Part shown: one piece after another, positions 7,484 through 17,335 of the stretch
How the letters are laid out: each line of letters starts with the position of its first letter
Numbering within the stretch: the stretch's first letter is position 1
NCBI GenBank assembly: GCA_017529925.1
Contig: JAFXMZ010000031.1
Span: 38,061-102,060, forward strand
Length of the DNA stretch: 64,000 nt
Reading direction: 5' to 3'
From: Clostridiales bacterium
GTDB lineage: Bacteria; Bacillota; Clostridia; Saccharofermentanales; Saccharofermentanaceae
The notes under the pieces: generated by a model
Databases searched by the model: none
The model's input: only the letters and a program-made list of their open reading frames with translations
What the model was told of the DNA's origin: nothing
Translations under genes and position numbers: made by a program

Positions 7484-9325
7484 ATGACAAGAAGACTTAC
7501 CCCTAGAGGCAATATGAACGAGAGGATGGATATTGCCCTTAACAAATTCAGATCGAGGATGACATCCTATCCGCCCGGAATGTGTCCGCTCGTAATGTAC
7601 AGATCGATACTCCAGATGTCCATGAACCAGTCATGCGGTAAATGCATACCGTGCCGTGACGGTCTTGTCGAAGCCGAGAGGCTGCTGGACGAGATACTCA
7701 AGGGGAACGGGACTGACGATACACTGAGGAAACTCGAAGATCTCTGTAAGATGATATCGGAGAGTGCTGACTGTGCGGTCGGAGTCGTTGCCGCCAATAC
7801 CGTTCTCGACAGCATCAGGGAATTCGCCGATGAATATGAGAGCCACATAAAGAACAGGTGCTGCGTCGAGAACGTGGTCCAGACGGTACCCTGCCTGACA
7901 CTCTGTCCGGCGCACGTTGATGTACCGGGGTACGTGGCGCTCATCAAAGAGGGTGATTACGAGGGAGCAGTCAAGCTCATCAGGGACCGTAACCCTTTCC
8001 CTACTGCATGTGCCATGGTATGTGAACATCCCTGCGAAAGGAAATGCAGAAGATCGATAATCGACCAGCCCATAAACATAAGGGGACTTAAGAAATATGC
8101 GGTCGACAATGTTCCTGCTGACAAGGTCCCTACACCGCCTAAAAATGTTTCCACCGGGAAGAAGATCGGTATCGTCGGAGGAGGACCTTCCGGACTTACC
8201 GCTGCATACTTTCTGGCACTTATGGGACATAAGGCCGTCGTATATGACGAGCATGAGAAGCTCGGGGGAATGCTCAGGTACGGTATACCGGAATACAGGC
8301 TTCCGAAGGAAAGGCTTGATGAGGATATCCGTGCGATCCTTTCCGCAGGCGATATAGAGGTCAGGCTCAACACAAAGATCGGCCGTGACGTTACGGTAGA
8401 TGAACTCAGGGAAGAATATGATGCACTCTATCTGGGTCTCGGTGCCCAGCTCGGAAACAGGATGCCTGTAGAGAATGCGGACTGCAGGAATGTTATTCCC
8501 GCGGCTGATTTCCTCCAGGCCGTATCGAGAGGTGACGATATGGATCTTACGGGAAAGAACGTAGTCCTTATCGGAGGAGGAAATGTTGCTATGGATGCCG
8601 CGAGGACGGCAGTCAGGCTCAATGCTGAGACGGTCCACGTATTCACCCGAAAGAGAGACGATTATACGGCTCTCGAATCTGAGATCGAGAGTGCGATGCA
8701 GGAGGGCGTTAGGTTCAGGACGCTCCTTTCATTCCTTCACCTCGAAGCAGATAAGGAAGATCCGGAGATGATAGATGCGGTATGGCTCCAGCCGGAGATC
8801 GTTGCCGAGTACGATGAGCACGGTCTCGTAAAAACGGAGCATTCGAGTGCTTATCCCTACAGGTTCAAGTGTGATTACCTGATCCTCGGCGTTGGACAGA
8901 GATGTGACGTCAAGGCATTCGAGGATGCGGGCATTCCCGTGGAGAGAGGCCGTATACTCGCCGATGAGACATGCTCCGTAAGGGGCATGGAGAAGATATT
9001 CTCCGGAGGTGACTGCGTGACCGGTCCCTCGACCGCGATAAATGCGATCGCGGCAGGTCAGGTCGCTGCACATAATATCGACAGATATCTCGGTTATCAC
9101 CACAAGATAGAATGTGAGGCGAAGGCGCCTTTCGCGATGCCCAATAAGTGCATCCCGACGGGACGTGCGGAGATAGAGGAGAGGGATCCTTTCGAGAGAA
9201 GGCGCGATTTTGAGCATGTGGAGATAAAGATGACTCCCGAGGAGGCAGAGCGCGAGGCAGGCAGATGCCTGCGGTGTGACCACTACGGCTGCGGAGCGAT
9301 GGAGGGAGGCAGATGCGCATGGTAA
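7484..9325 (+). CDS. NuoF C-terminal-like / GltD-like electron-transfer flavoprotein
   Basis: This 613-residue fusion has an N-terminal NuoF-type 4Fe-4S site (SCGKCIPC, Cys51/54/57 with Cys97). A glutamate-synthase small-subunit-like module follows: a cysteine-rich Fer4_20 region (about 130-195), an FAD site (GIVGGGPSG, near 230) and an NAD(P)H site (IGGGNVAMDAA, near 360). A cysteine-rich tail (RCLRCDHYGCG) ends the protein. It most likely passes electrons between the formate dehydrogenase encoded next and NAD(P). It overlaps that gene by 13 nt. Standard NuoE-like and full NuoF subunits are absent here, so the fusion may replace them. The electron acceptor is inferred. Confidence 0.85.
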   Translation: MTRRLTPRGNMNERMDIALNKFRSRMTSYPPGMCPLVMYRSILQMSMNQSCGKCIPCRDGLVEAERLLDEILKGNGTDDTLRKLEDLCKMISESADCAVGVVAANTVLDSIREFADEYESHIKNRCCVENVVQTVPCLTLCPAHVDVPGYVALIKEGDYEGAVKLIRDRNPFPTACAMVCEHPCERKCRRSIIDQPINIRGLKKYAVDNVPADKVPTPPKNVSTGKKIGIVGGGPSGLTAAYFLALMGHKAVVYDEHEKLGGMLRYGIPEYRLPKERLDEDIRAILSAGDIEVRLNTKIGRDVTVDELREEYDALYLGLGAQLGNRMPVENADCRNVIPAADFLQAVSRGDDMDLTGKNVVLIGGGNVAMDAARTAVRLNAETVHVFTRKRDDYTALESEIESAMQEGVRFRTLLSFLHLEADKEDPEMIDAVWLQPEIVAEYDEHGLVKTEHSSAYPYRFKCDYLILGVGQRCDVKAFEDAGIPVERGRILADETCSVRGMEKIFSGGDCVTGPSTAINAIAAGQVAAHNIDRYLGYHHKIECEAKAPFAMPNKCIPTGRAEIEERDPFERRRDFEHVEIKMTPEEAEREAGRCLRCDHYGCGAMEGGRCAW

Positions 9326-12018
9326 ATATCACCGTTAACGGAAGAGCAATAAGCGCACGTGACGGCGCGACGATCCTTGAGGCATGCAGGGAGAACGGGA
9401 TAGAGATCCCCACCCTCTGTTTTCTCAAGGAGATCAACGATATAGGATCGTGCAGGATATGCATGGTCGAGGTCGAAGGCTATGACTATCTTCTGGCTTC
9501 ATGCAGGACGAAGATATCGGAGGGGATGTCGATCATAACAGAGTCTGAAAAGATAACCCGTTACCGCAAGGAGATGCTCCGCCTCATCCTTTCAAACCAT
9601 GCGGTCGACTGCATGAGCTGCCCCCAGAACGGAAAGTGTTCGCTCCAGGCGCTGTGCAACAGATATGAGATAAAGGATACGCCGTATAAGGGTTCGAGAG
9701 GACATATCGAGGACAGGCTCTCGAAGCTCCGCGACAACCCGTATATTGCTTATGACCCGGGGAAGTGCATCCACTGCCAGAGATGCATAAGTGCATGTAA
9801 CCGTGCGGCGGTCAACGGAGCTCTTCAGAGTGGAAGGACGGGAGTATTCCACACGGTCAATGCTCCTTTCGGCGAGGGATGGAGAGAGTCCGGATGTGAG
9901 TCATGCGGAAACTGTGCGGCTGCATGTCCCACAGGTGCACTGACACTGAAGAGACAGGAGAAGTACAGGGACTGGGAGACGAGGAAAGTTCTCACTACAT
10001 GTCCTCACTGTGCGACGGGCTGCCAGTTCTATCTTGTCGTGAAGGGTAATGAGATAGTTGATGTTGAAGCTGCAGACGGTCCTTCGAATCACGGACTCCT
10101 CTGTGTCAAGGGCAGGAACGGAAGCTTTGATTTTGTCCATTCGAAGGACAGGATAAGAACGCCGCTCATAAAGAACAGGGAGACAGGTAAGTTCGAGGAG
10201 GCGACATGGGATGAGGCGATAAAGTATACAGCCTCGCGTCTCATGGAGATAAAGGAGAAATACGGCGGAGAGGCTCTTGCGGGATTCGCATGCTCAAGGT
10301 CGTCGAATGAGGATATCTATCTCGTCCAGAAGATGGTAAGGACATGCTTCGGATCGAACAACACGGATAACTGTGCGAGAGTATGCCACTCCGCTACGGT
10401 CGCGGGTCTTGCGAAGACGCTCGGATCAGGAGCCATGACAAATCCGATCTATGACATAACGCACGATATCGACTGCATTCTCCTCGTCGGTTCAAATCCC
10501 GAGGAGGCTCATCCTGTCGTAGGAATGCAGATCAGGCAGGCCGTGAAGAACGGGACAAGACTTATTGTGGTCGACCCTAGGAGCATCGGACTTACATCGA
10601 GAGCGGACATCCATCTGAAGCTGCGGCCCGGCACAAATGTTGCTTTTGCCAACGGCATGATGCACGTCATCATCAAAGAGGATCTTGTCGATAAGGAATA
10701 TATCGAAAAGTATACCGAGGACTACGATAAGCTCAAGGAACTCGTGAAGGATTATACTCCCGAGAAAGTAGGGGAGATCTGCCATATCGATCACGACAAG
10801 CTCGTGGAGGCTGCGAGGATGTATGCGACAGCTGACAAAGCGCCGATCATCTACTGCCTCGGAGTTACAGAGCATTCGACAGGTACGGAGGGAGTAATGA
10901 GCCTTTCGAACCTGGCGCTTATTACGGGCAAGATCGGAAGGAGCGGATGCGGTGTCAACCCCTTGAGAGGACAGAATAATGTCCAGGGCGCGTGTGACAT
11001 GGGCGCACAGCCGACAGATTATCCCGGATACCAGAAAGTCGACAATGAGGAAGTCAGGAAGAAGTTTGAGGAAGCATGGGGAGTCCCTCTTTCTCCAAAG
11101 CCCGGACTCAAGGCGACTGAAGTATTCCCTGCAGCGATCGAAGGAAAGATAAAGGGTCTTTATATCTGCGGTGAGGATCCGATCGTTACAGATCCCGATA
11201 CCGAGCATATAAAGAAAGCCCTTGAGAGCCTTGATTTCTTCGTCATACAGGAACTCTTCATGACAAAGACTGCGGAGTATGCCGACGTTATCCTTCCCGG
11301 TATCAGCTATGCCGAGAAGGAAGGTACTTTCACCAATACCGAGAGACGCGTCCAGAGGATCAGGAAGGCCGTGACGGTAGAAGGTGACATGAGGCCCGAT
11401 ACGGATATTCTGATCGATCTCATGAATGAGATGGGATATGAGCAGAAGTATATGACCCCTTCGGAGATAATGGATGAGATCGCATCCGTCACGCCGAGCT
11501 TCGCGGGTATTTCCTTCGAGAGACTCGATAACGGGGAGACACTCCAGTGGCCCTGTAAGAGCAGGGACAGCAAGGGTACCGCGATAATGCACGAGGGAGG
11601 TCCCGTCAGGGGAATGGCACTTCTGTATCCTGCGGTATTCACCCCGTCAGATGAGCTTCCTGATGAGGAATATCCTTTTGTACTTACGACGGGAAGGATA
11701 CTCTATCAGTATAATGCCGCTGCCATGACGATGAGGTCGGAAGGCTTGAAGACCATCGCGGGTGAAGGTTTTATCGAAGTCAATTTTAAGGATGCCGACA
11801 GGCTCGGTATCGCGAACGGCGAGAGGATAAAGGTAAGGAGCAGGAGAGGTGAGATCACTGCGACGGCGAGGGTAGGAAGGAAAGTCTCCGAAGGTGAGAC
11901 ATGGATGCCTTTCCATTTCCCCGATTCGCCCGTAAACACGCTGACGAATGCAGCGCTTGACGAGTTCGCGAGGATACCCGAGTATAAGGTCTGCGCCGTA
12001 GATATATCTAAGATGTGA
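9313..12018 (+). CDS. fdhA: Formate dehydrogenase, NAD-linked type, catalytic subunit (cysteine form)
   Basis: This 901-residue molybdo- or tungsto-enzyme is predicted to oxidise formate to CO2 or run the reverse reaction. A NuoG-like N-terminus carries a 2Fe-2S ferredoxin domain (CRICMVE), a His-Cys cluster (HAVDCMSCPQNGKC) and two ferredoxin 4Fe-4S sets (CIHCQRCISAC; CESCGNCAAAC). The catalytic domain starts near residue 230 with its own cluster (CPHCATGCQF). The active-site segment NCARVCHSATVAG has Cys358 (codon TGC) where many formate dehydrogenases have selenocysteine; the following His and later Arg regions fit this family. ATG 9319 has better spacing to GGAGG than 9313, so the protein may be two residues shorter. 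It is translationally coupled to the flavoprotein gene. Confidence 0.9.
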   Translation: MRMVNITVNGRAISARDGATILEACRENGIEIPTLCFLKEINDIGSCRICMVEVEGYDYLLASCRTKISEGMSIITESEKITRYRKEMLRLILSNHAVDCMSCPQNGKCSLQALCNRYEIKDTPYKGSRGHIEDRLSKLRDNPYIAYDPGKCIHCQRCISACNRAAVNGALQSGRTGVFHTVNAPFGEGWRESGCESCGNCAAACPTGALTLKRQEKYRDWETRKVLTTCPHCATGCQFYLVVKGNEIVDVEAADGPSNHGLLCVKGRNGSFDFVHSKDRIRTPLIKNRETGKFEEATWDEAIKYTASRLMEIKEKYGGEALAGFACSRSSNEDIYLVQKMVRTCFGSNNTDNCARVCHSATVAGLAKTLGSGAMTNPIYDITHDIDCILLVGSNPEEAHPVVGMQIRQAVKNGTRLIVVDPRSIGLTSRADIHLKLRPGTNVAFANGMMHVIIKEDLVDKEYIEKYTEDYDKLKELVKDYTPEKVGEICHIDHDKLVEAARMYATADKAPIIYCLGVTEHSTGTEGVMSLSNLALITGKIGRSGCGVNPLRGQNNVQGACDMGAQPTDYPGYQKVDNEEVRKKFEEAWGVPLSPKPGLKATEVFPAAIEGKIKGLYICGEDPIVTDPDTEHIKKALESLDFFVIQELFMTKTAEYADVILPGISYAEKEGTFTNTERRVQRIRKAVTVEGDMRPDTDILIDLMNEMGYEQKYMTPSEIMDEIASVTPSFAGISFERLDNGETLQWPCKSRDSKGTAIMHEGGPVRGMALLYPAVFTPSDELPDEEYPFVLTTGRILYQYNAAAMTMRSEGLKTIAGEGFIEVNFKDADRLGIANGERIKVRSRRGEITATARVGRKVSEGETWMPFHFPDSPVNTLTNAALDEFARIPEYKVCAVDISKM

Positions 12019-13247
12019 CGGTAGGTTATATGGAGATAGACGAAGCAAGGCGCCTTATTTCTGATCATATTGAAGTCATCGACGAGTATGAATACGTACC
12101 CGTCTCAGCTTCATGCGGAAGGATCGTGTTTGAAGACATAAGGGCGCATGTTTCCGTTCCTCATTTTCCGAAGTCCGCCATGGACGGATATGCTGTCAGG
12201 GCGGAGGATGTCAGTGAGGCTTCGAAGGATACGCCTGTCACACTCAGGGTGATATGTGAGAAGGATGCGGGTGATGATCCTTCTCTGCCCCGGGAGGCTG
12301 GAGACATAAAGGGCACTGCGGTCAGGATAATGACGGGAGCACAGGTCCCCGAGGGATATGATACTGTCGTTAAGCAGGAGGACACGGATCTCGGAGAAGA
12401 CGAGGTCAGGATCTTTACATCTCCTGCAAGGTTCACGAACTACTGCAGACCCGGAGAGGATATCAGGGAAGGCGACATCGTCATAGACGGAGGCAGAAGG
12501 ATCGGCAGGATAGAAGCAGGTATCCTTTCGTCTCTCGGCATGAGCAGGGTCAAGGTCCTAAGGACTCCCAGAGCAGCTGTAATAGCTACGGGTTCCGAAC
12601 TTATCCGACCCGGCGAAAAGCTAACTGACGGGAAGATCTACTCTTCTCTTTCGACGGTCCTGCGGATATCACTTGAGTCGGCCGGATTCGATGTCAGCGA
12701 CTATATCGCGAAAGACGACGAAGAGGAGATATCTAATCTGATCGAAAATGCTCTTATAGACTGCGATCTTGTCATAACGACAGGAGGAGTATCCGTCGGA
12801 AAGAAGGATCTTGTTCCTTTATGCCTCGATAAGGTCGGAGCCGTGAAGATCTTTGAAGGGATCGATATTCGCCCGGGAAGTCCGACAACAGGATCGGTAA
12901 AGGACGGTAAGTTCATTCTTTCGCTGTCGGGGAATCCCTATGCGGCGATAGCATGCTTTGATTATTTCATCGGACATATCGTATATGCGCTCACTGATTC
13001 GATCGATCTTATCCCCGTGGAGACCGGTGCGGTCGTAGAGGATGACTATCCCAAGGTCAGACCCGTAAGGATGCTGATAAGGGCATTCATGAGAAACGGC
13101 AGGGTCTATCTGCCGGCAAGGGACCATCAGTCTTCGGTCTTTTCAAATCTCAGGAGGTGCAACTGCTATATCGATCTGCCTGCGGGTGAGAAGCTTAATG
13201 CCGGAGACACCGTGAAGGTGATAAAGATCCCGGGAGGTCCGGCATGA
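12015..13247 (+). CDS. moeA: Molybdopterin molybdenumtransferase
   Basis: This 410-residue MoeA family protein inserts molybdenum (or tungsten) into adenylylated molybdopterin. Visible marks are MDGYAVRAEDV near residue 55, the nucleotide/MPT-binding TGSELI near 195, TTGGVSVGKKD near 255, the SLSGNPYAA segment near 305 and a C-terminal beta domain. A GTG at 12015 overlaps the stop of the previous gene, but the ATG at 12030 (protein starting MEIDEARRLI) matches the usual family start and may be the true one. The gene sits directly behind the formate dehydrogenase, which needs the cofactor. Confidence 0.9.
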   Translation: MTVGYMEIDEARRLISDHIEVIDEYEYVPVSASCGRIVFEDIRAHVSVPHFPKSAMDGYAVRAEDVSEASKDTPVTLRVICEKDAGDDPSLPREAGDIKGTAVRIMTGAQVPEGYDTVVKQEDTDLGEDEVRIFTSPARFTNYCRPGEDIREGDIVIDGGRRIGRIEAGILSSLGMSRVKVLRTPRAAVIATGSELIRPGEKLTDGKIYSSLSTVLRISLESAGFDVSDYIAKDDEEEISNLIENALIDCDLVITTGGVSVGKKDLVPLCLDKVGAVKIFEGIDIRPGSPTTGSVKDGKFILSLSGNPYAAIACFDYFIGHIVYALTDSIDLIPVETGAVVEDDYPKVRPVRMLIRAFMRNGRVYLPARDHQSSVFSNLRRCNCYIDLPAGEKLNAGDTVKVIKIPGGPA

Positions 13248-14317
13248 TCGTTAAGGAAGCGTCAAAGATAACTGTCGATATCGGCATCCTCGCAGGAGGA
13301 AAGAGCACCAGGATGGGAATGAACAAGGCCCTCCTGAAGTTTGGAAACGAGACTGTCATCGGCAGGCTGACAGATGAGCTCGGAGGTTTCGGAAAAGTAT
13401 TTATATCCGCGGCTTCGAAAGGGCTTTACGAGCGCGACGGCGTAACTGTCATTTATGACGAGAATGACGATATCGGACCCATCGAGGGAATAAGAAGGGT
13501 CCTCACGGAATCATCCTCGGAATATGTCTTTATATGTGCGGCTGATATGCCGTTCATAAGCCATGAGATAGTCGAGTATCTGTCAGGTTATATCTCATCC
13601 GACTATGACTGTTTCGTGCTGTGCGACGAGGAACATGTCCATCCCCTCTGCGCTGTCTATTCGAAGCGGATACTTCCGGTCATCGAGCAGCTCATAAAAG
13701 AGGAGAAGTACTGCCTCAGGGATATCCTCGACAGGGTGAGGACAAGGTATATCGATCTTTCGTATACGAGATTTGACAGGAAGACTGTCTGCAATATCAA
13801 TACGAAAGATGAATATATCAGGCTGTCATTCCCCGTAGTCTATGCCGTGTGCGGCCACAAGGACAGCGGGAAGACATGGCTCATCTGCGAGCTCATCAAC
13901 GAGTTCATAAAAGAAGGACTCACGGTCGGAGTCATCAAACATGACGGACATGATCTGATATCGGAAACGAAGGATACGGATACATACAGAGCCTTCGAAA
14001 AGGGTGCGGCAATGACCGCAGTCACTTCGCCTTCAAAGACTGTCATCGGCATAAGGGGAGAGATGAGTCCCGAAGCCCTTATCGACATGATGAAAAGGCA
14101 GGAAACAGCCCCCGATATGATCATCCTGGAAGGCTTCAAGGGATCTTCATTTCCCAAGATCGAGATCCTCAGGCAAGGCGAAAAGGAAGTCTGTCCCGAC
14201 CGCTCTTCGGTATTCTTTCAGGTTCACAGCGCCGTACTGACAGGTGCGGATATGAAAGCCCGCGAAGAAGCCGTAAGAGAAACAGTCAGGAATATAAAAG
14301 ATCATTTCGGTCTTTGA
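13244..14317 (+). CDS. MobA-MobB fusion, molybdenum cofactor guanylyltransferase and adaptor GTPase
   Basis: This 357-residue fusion carries MobA at about residues 1-195 (ILAGGKSTRMGMNK, the nucleotidyltransferase signature; AADMPF metal site) and MobB at about 200-357 (P-loop GHKDSGKT; KHDGHD). MobA adds GMP to the molybdenum cofactor to give the guanine dinucleotide form used by formate dehydrogenases. MobB is a GTP-binding helper. The start overlaps the moeA stop by 4 nt (ATGA). The fusion fits a formate dehydrogenase of the DMSO reductase family as client. Confidence 0.9.
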   Translation: MIVKEASKITVDIGILAGGKSTRMGMNKALLKFGNETVIGRLTDELGGFGKVFISAASKGLYERDGVTVIYDENDDIGPIEGIRRVLTESSSEYVFICAADMPFISHEIVEYLSGYISSDYDCFVLCDEEHVHPLCAVYSKRILPVIEQLIKEEKYCLRDILDRVRTRYIDLSYTRFDRKTVCNINTKDEYIRLSFPVVYAVCGHKDSGKTWLICELINEFIKEGLTVGVIKHDGHDLISETKDTDTYRAFEKGAAMTAVTSPSKTVIGIRGEMSPEALIDMMKRQETAPDMIILEGFKGSSFPKIEILRQGEKEVCPDRSSVFFQVHSAVLTGADMKAREEAVRETVRNIKDHFGL

Positions 14318-14335
14318 TCACACGGAGAATCTCAT

Positions 14336-15370
14336 ATGAAACTGATCGACACGACGGATGCCGTGGGACACGTGCTGTGCCACGACATCACACGCATAAT
14401 ACCCGGCAGGGAAAAAGGACCCGTTTTCCGTAAAGGGCATATAGTCACCGAAGAGGACATTCCGGTCCTTCTTTCGGTCGGCAAGGAGCATCTTTACGTC
14501 TGGGAGAAAAACGACGACATGCTCCACGAGGATGAGGCGGCATATATCCTTCGGGATATCTGCACCGGCGGCTCGGATGACATGACATCTTCGGAGCCGT
14601 CCGAAGGGAAGATAGAGATCAGGGCAGCTGTTGACGGTCTTCTCAGGATCGACACTGAAAAGCTCATGAAGATCAACCTCGAAGGCGACATGATGATCGC
14701 ATCCGTAAAAGGGAATGTGCCCGTCAGAAAAGGAGATCCTATCTGTGCGACGAGGGTGATCCCTCTCGTCATCTCAAAGGAGAAGATGGAGAGGGCCAAA
14801 AGGATCGCGGGAGATGAAGCGGTTTTCAGGATCCTTCCTTTCAGGGATTTCTCATACGGCATCATCACGACAGGAAGCGAGGTCGCGAAAGGCCTGATAA
14901 AGGACTCGTTCGGACCTGTCCTTAAGGCCAAGGCCGATGAGTTCGGCGGACGCTTCATGAGACAGGCGATCCTGTCCGACGACATGGAGAAGATCACTGA
15001 AGAGATATTGAAGATGGCGGAAGAGGGAGCCGGTCTTATCATGGTATCGGGCGGCATGAGCGTCGATCCGGACGACAGGACCCCCGGTGCGATAAAGGCA
15101 ACGGGTGCGGACATCGTAACATACGGTGTCCCGGTCCTTCCGGGCGCAATGTTCCTTCTGTCATATCTTGATCACGGCGGAAAGAAGATCCCTGTGCTCG
15201 GTATCCCGGGATGTGCCATGTACAAAAAGAGGACGGTCCTCGATCTGGTCCTGCCGAGGATAATCGCCGGAGAGATCCTGACAGCAGAGGATATCGCATC
15301 CTATGGAGAAGGAGGGTTGTGCATGTCATGTGATGTATGCACATTCCCTCACTGCAGATTCGGAACGTGA
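14336..15370 (+). CDS. MoeA-like molybdopterin-binding protein with Cys-rich tail
   Basis: This 344-residue protein has a MoCF-binding fold (TTGSEVAKGLI near residue 180; MVSGGMSVDPDD near 238; LGIPGCAMY near 290). It resembles the MoeA-like proteins found beside molybdoenzymes in clostridia rather than classic MoeA. The C-terminus holds MSCDVCTFPHCRFG with three Cys, which may bind metal or sulfur. It lies in the cofactor operon between mobAB and moaC. A role in handing metal or cofactor to the enzyme is inferred. Confidence 0.75.
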   Translation: MKLIDTTDAVGHVLCHDITRIIPGREKGPVFRKGHIVTEEDIPVLLSVGKEHLYVWEKNDDMLHEDEAAYILRDICTGGSDDMTSSEPSEGKIEIRAAVDGLLRIDTEKLMKINLEGDMMIASVKGNVPVRKGDPICATRVIPLVISKEKMERAKRIAGDEAVFRILPFRDFSYGIITTGSEVAKGLIKDSFGPVLKAKADEFGGRFMRQAILSDDMEKITEEILKMAEEGAGLIMVSGGMSVDPDDRTPGAIKATGADIVTYGVPVLPGAMFLLSYLDHGGKKIPVLGIPGCAMYKKRTVLDLVLPRIIAGEILTAEDIASYGEGGLCMSCDVCTFPHCRFGT

Positions 15371-15382
15371 GGAGAAGACGAA

Positions 15383-15865
15383 ATGGAAAAGCTTACACAT
15401 ATAAATGAGAAGGGCGAGGCAAATATGGTCGATATCTCTGATAAGGCCGTTACAAAAAGAAGAGCCCTGGCTTCCGGAAAGATATCGATGAACGCAGGTG
15501 CATTTGATCAGATAGTATCCGGAACGGCACCCAAAGGTGACGTTCTCGGCACTGCGAGGATCGCAGGTATCACTGCGGCAAAGAGGACTTTCGAGATGAT
15601 ACCTCTTTGTCATCTCATAATGCTGTCGAAGGTCTCGATAGAGTTTGTTCCGGATCCTGCGGAGCATGTGATCGAATGCACATGCGAAGTCCTTTCGGAG
15701 GGAAAGACGGGAGTCGAGATGGAGGCTCTCACGGGAGTCTCGGCTGCCCTTCTGACCATCTATGATATGTGTAAGGCAGCAGACAGAAAGATGACGATCG
15801 GCGATATCCGTCTCGAGGAAAAAGACGGAGGCAGATCGGGATCATACAGGAGAAAAGAAAATTGA
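15383..15865 (+). CDS. moaC: Cyclic pyranopterin monophosphate synthase
   Basis: This 160-residue MoaC carries out the second part of the first step of molybdenum cofactor synthesis, after the radical enzyme MoaA. Family residues are visible: Lys in GITAAKRT, His in IPLCHLI, Glu in VEMEALTG, and Asp and Lys in IYDMCKAADR. Length is normal. Its stop overlaps the start of modA by 4 nt, so the genes are translationally coupled. Confidence 0.95.
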   Translation: MEKLTHINEKGEANMVDISDKAVTKRRALASGKISMNAGAFDQIVSGTAPKGDVLGTARIAGITAAKRTFEMIPLCHLIMLSKVSIEFVPDPAEHVIECTCEVLSEGKTGVEMEALTGVSAALLTIYDMCKAADRKMTIGDIRLEEKDGGRSGSYRRKEN

Positions 15866-16662
15866 AAAAGATGATAAAGATCGCGGCTTCGATAATGGCC
15901 GCGGCAATGATGCTTACGGCATGCTCTTCATCTGAAGACAAGAAAGATGCAGAGAGCACGGAGAAGACGGAGATAACGGTACTTGCCGCAGCATCCCTTA
16001 CGGATGTAATGGGCGAACTCGAGACGAAGTATGAGAAGGATCATCCCGATGTTGACCTTATCTTTTCATTCGCCGGCTCAGGAGCACTCCAGACACAGAT
16101 AGAGGAGGGTGCTCCTGCGGACATATTCATATCGGCTGCACAGAAGCAGATGACTGCGCTTAAGGACGAGGGCCTTATGAAGGATGATACGATCAGGGAT
16201 CTTCTCGAGAACAAGGTCGTACTTATAGTTCCCGGAATGAACGGAGATACGGGCATCCAGTCTTTTGATGACGCTGCAGGCGATAAGATATCACTCATAG
16301 GCCTCGGTGAGATCGAGTCTGTTCCTGCAGGCCAGTATGCGCAGGAGATCTTCACATATCTCGGCATATGGGATCAGGTAGAGGCAAAGGCGAACTTCGG
16401 AACGGATGTAAGAACGGTCCTCTCATGGGTCGAGAACGGTGAGGTCGACGCAGGTGTCGTATATGCGACCGATGCATATTCATCCGACAGCGTAAAGATC
16501 GTCGCAAATGCACCCGAGGGATCGTGCAAACCCGTTATCTATCCGGCGGGAGTAGTCGCATCTTCCTCTGCCGCCGATAAGGCGGAAGAATTCCTCGAAT
16601 ACCTTGAGAGCGATGAGGCTATGAAGGTCTTCGAAGCCTACGGATTCGTAAGGGCAGAGTAA
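15862..16662 (+). CDS. modA: Molybdate-binding lipoprotein
   Basis: This 266-residue substrate-binding protein has a lipoprotein signal ending in the lipobox LTAC (Cys near residue 21). The mature part begins TVLAAASLTDVM and contains SFAGSGALQ and GAPADIFISA, all typical of ModA. It catches molybdate or tungstate outside the membrane for ModB/ModC. The start is TTG (15862-15864), overlapping the moaC stop as TTGA, with AGGAG 9 nt upstream. Metal preference cannot be told from sequence. Confidence 0.93.
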   Translation: MKKMIKIAASIMAAAMMLTACSSSEDKKDAESTEKTEITVLAAASLTDVMGELETKYEKDHPDVDLIFSFAGSGALQTQIEEGAPADIFISAAQKQMTALKDEGLMKDDTIRDLLENKVVLIVPGMNGDTGIQSFDDAAGDKISLIGLGEIESVPAGQYAQEIFTYLGIWDQVEAKANFGTDVRTVLSWVENGEVDAGVVYATDAYSSDSVKIVANAPEGSCKPVIYPAGVVASSSAADKAEEFLEYLESDEAMKVFEAYGFVRAE

Positions 16663-16663
16663 T

Positions 16664-17335
16664 ATGGATATGACGCCTCTGTGGATATCACTTCAGGTAG
16701 CAGTGCCGGCCGCCGCGATAACCTTTATCGCGGGGCTGGTCGCTGCTTGGGCTGTCTCGTACTGTGGAAAGGCAAAGCATGTAGCCGACAGTATCTTTAC
16801 GATACCGCTCGTGCTGCCGCCTACGGTCGTGGGATTTCTGCTGCTGATCGTATTCGGAACGAATTCGACGATCGGCGGTGCCCTTCTTAAGGTCGGGATC
16901 AGACTTATCTTTACAAAGACCGGAGCGGTCATTGCAGCTTCGGTGGTATCATTCCCTGTTATGTACAGGGGGGCGCGCGGCGCACTCGATCAGGTCGACC
17001 GCAATCTCGTATATGCCGCCAGGAGCCTTGGGATGAATGAGTTTACGATCCTTCTGAGGATCCTCATTCCATGTGCATGGCCGGGCATCGCTGCCTCAGC
17101 GATACTGTCATTTGCAAGGGCTCTGGGCGAATTCGGAGCGACCATCATGGTCGCCGGGAATATCCCCGGAAAGACACAGACAATGTCGATCGCAGTCTAT
17201 ACCGCCATGCAGAGCGGCAACAGGGAAAAGGCATATACGTGGGTCATCATAACCGTCCTGTTCTCGCTGATGATCCTGATCGCGATGAACATACTTACCG
17301 ACAGAGGGGCAAGGAGGCTTCGCCGTGGAACTTAA
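16664..17335 (+). CDS. modB: Molybdate ABC transporter permease
   Basis: This 223-residue permease has about five membrane helices and the binding-protein-dependent transport motif (EAA-like loop AARSLGMNEFTILLRILIP near residue 125). The GEFGATIMVAGNIPG segment near 160 is a signature of ModB. It starts 1 nt after modA and overlaps modC by 11 nt, as expected for a tightly coupled transporter. Confidence 0.95.
   Translation: MDMTPLWISLQVAVPAAAITFIAGLVAAWAVSYCGKAKHVADSIFTIPLVLPPTVVGFLLLIVFGTNSTIGGALLKVGIRLIFTKTGAVIAASVVSFPVMYRGARGALDQVDRNLVYAARSLGMNEFTILLRILIPCAWPGIAASAILSFARALGEFGATIMVAGNIPGKTQTMSIAVYTAMQSGNREKAYTWVIITVLFSLMILIAMNILTDRGARRLRRGT

Noticed and set aside
10384..10386. Selenocysteine at the formate dehydrogenase active site
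   Set aside because: The codon is TGC (Cys), not TGA, so no recoding is needed.
10492..11592. 366-codon open frame antisense to the formate dehydrogenase gene
   Set aside because: It is the shadow of a strongly supported gene in a G/C-balanced, AGG/ATA-rich coding region. It has no ribosome site and no recognisable domain.
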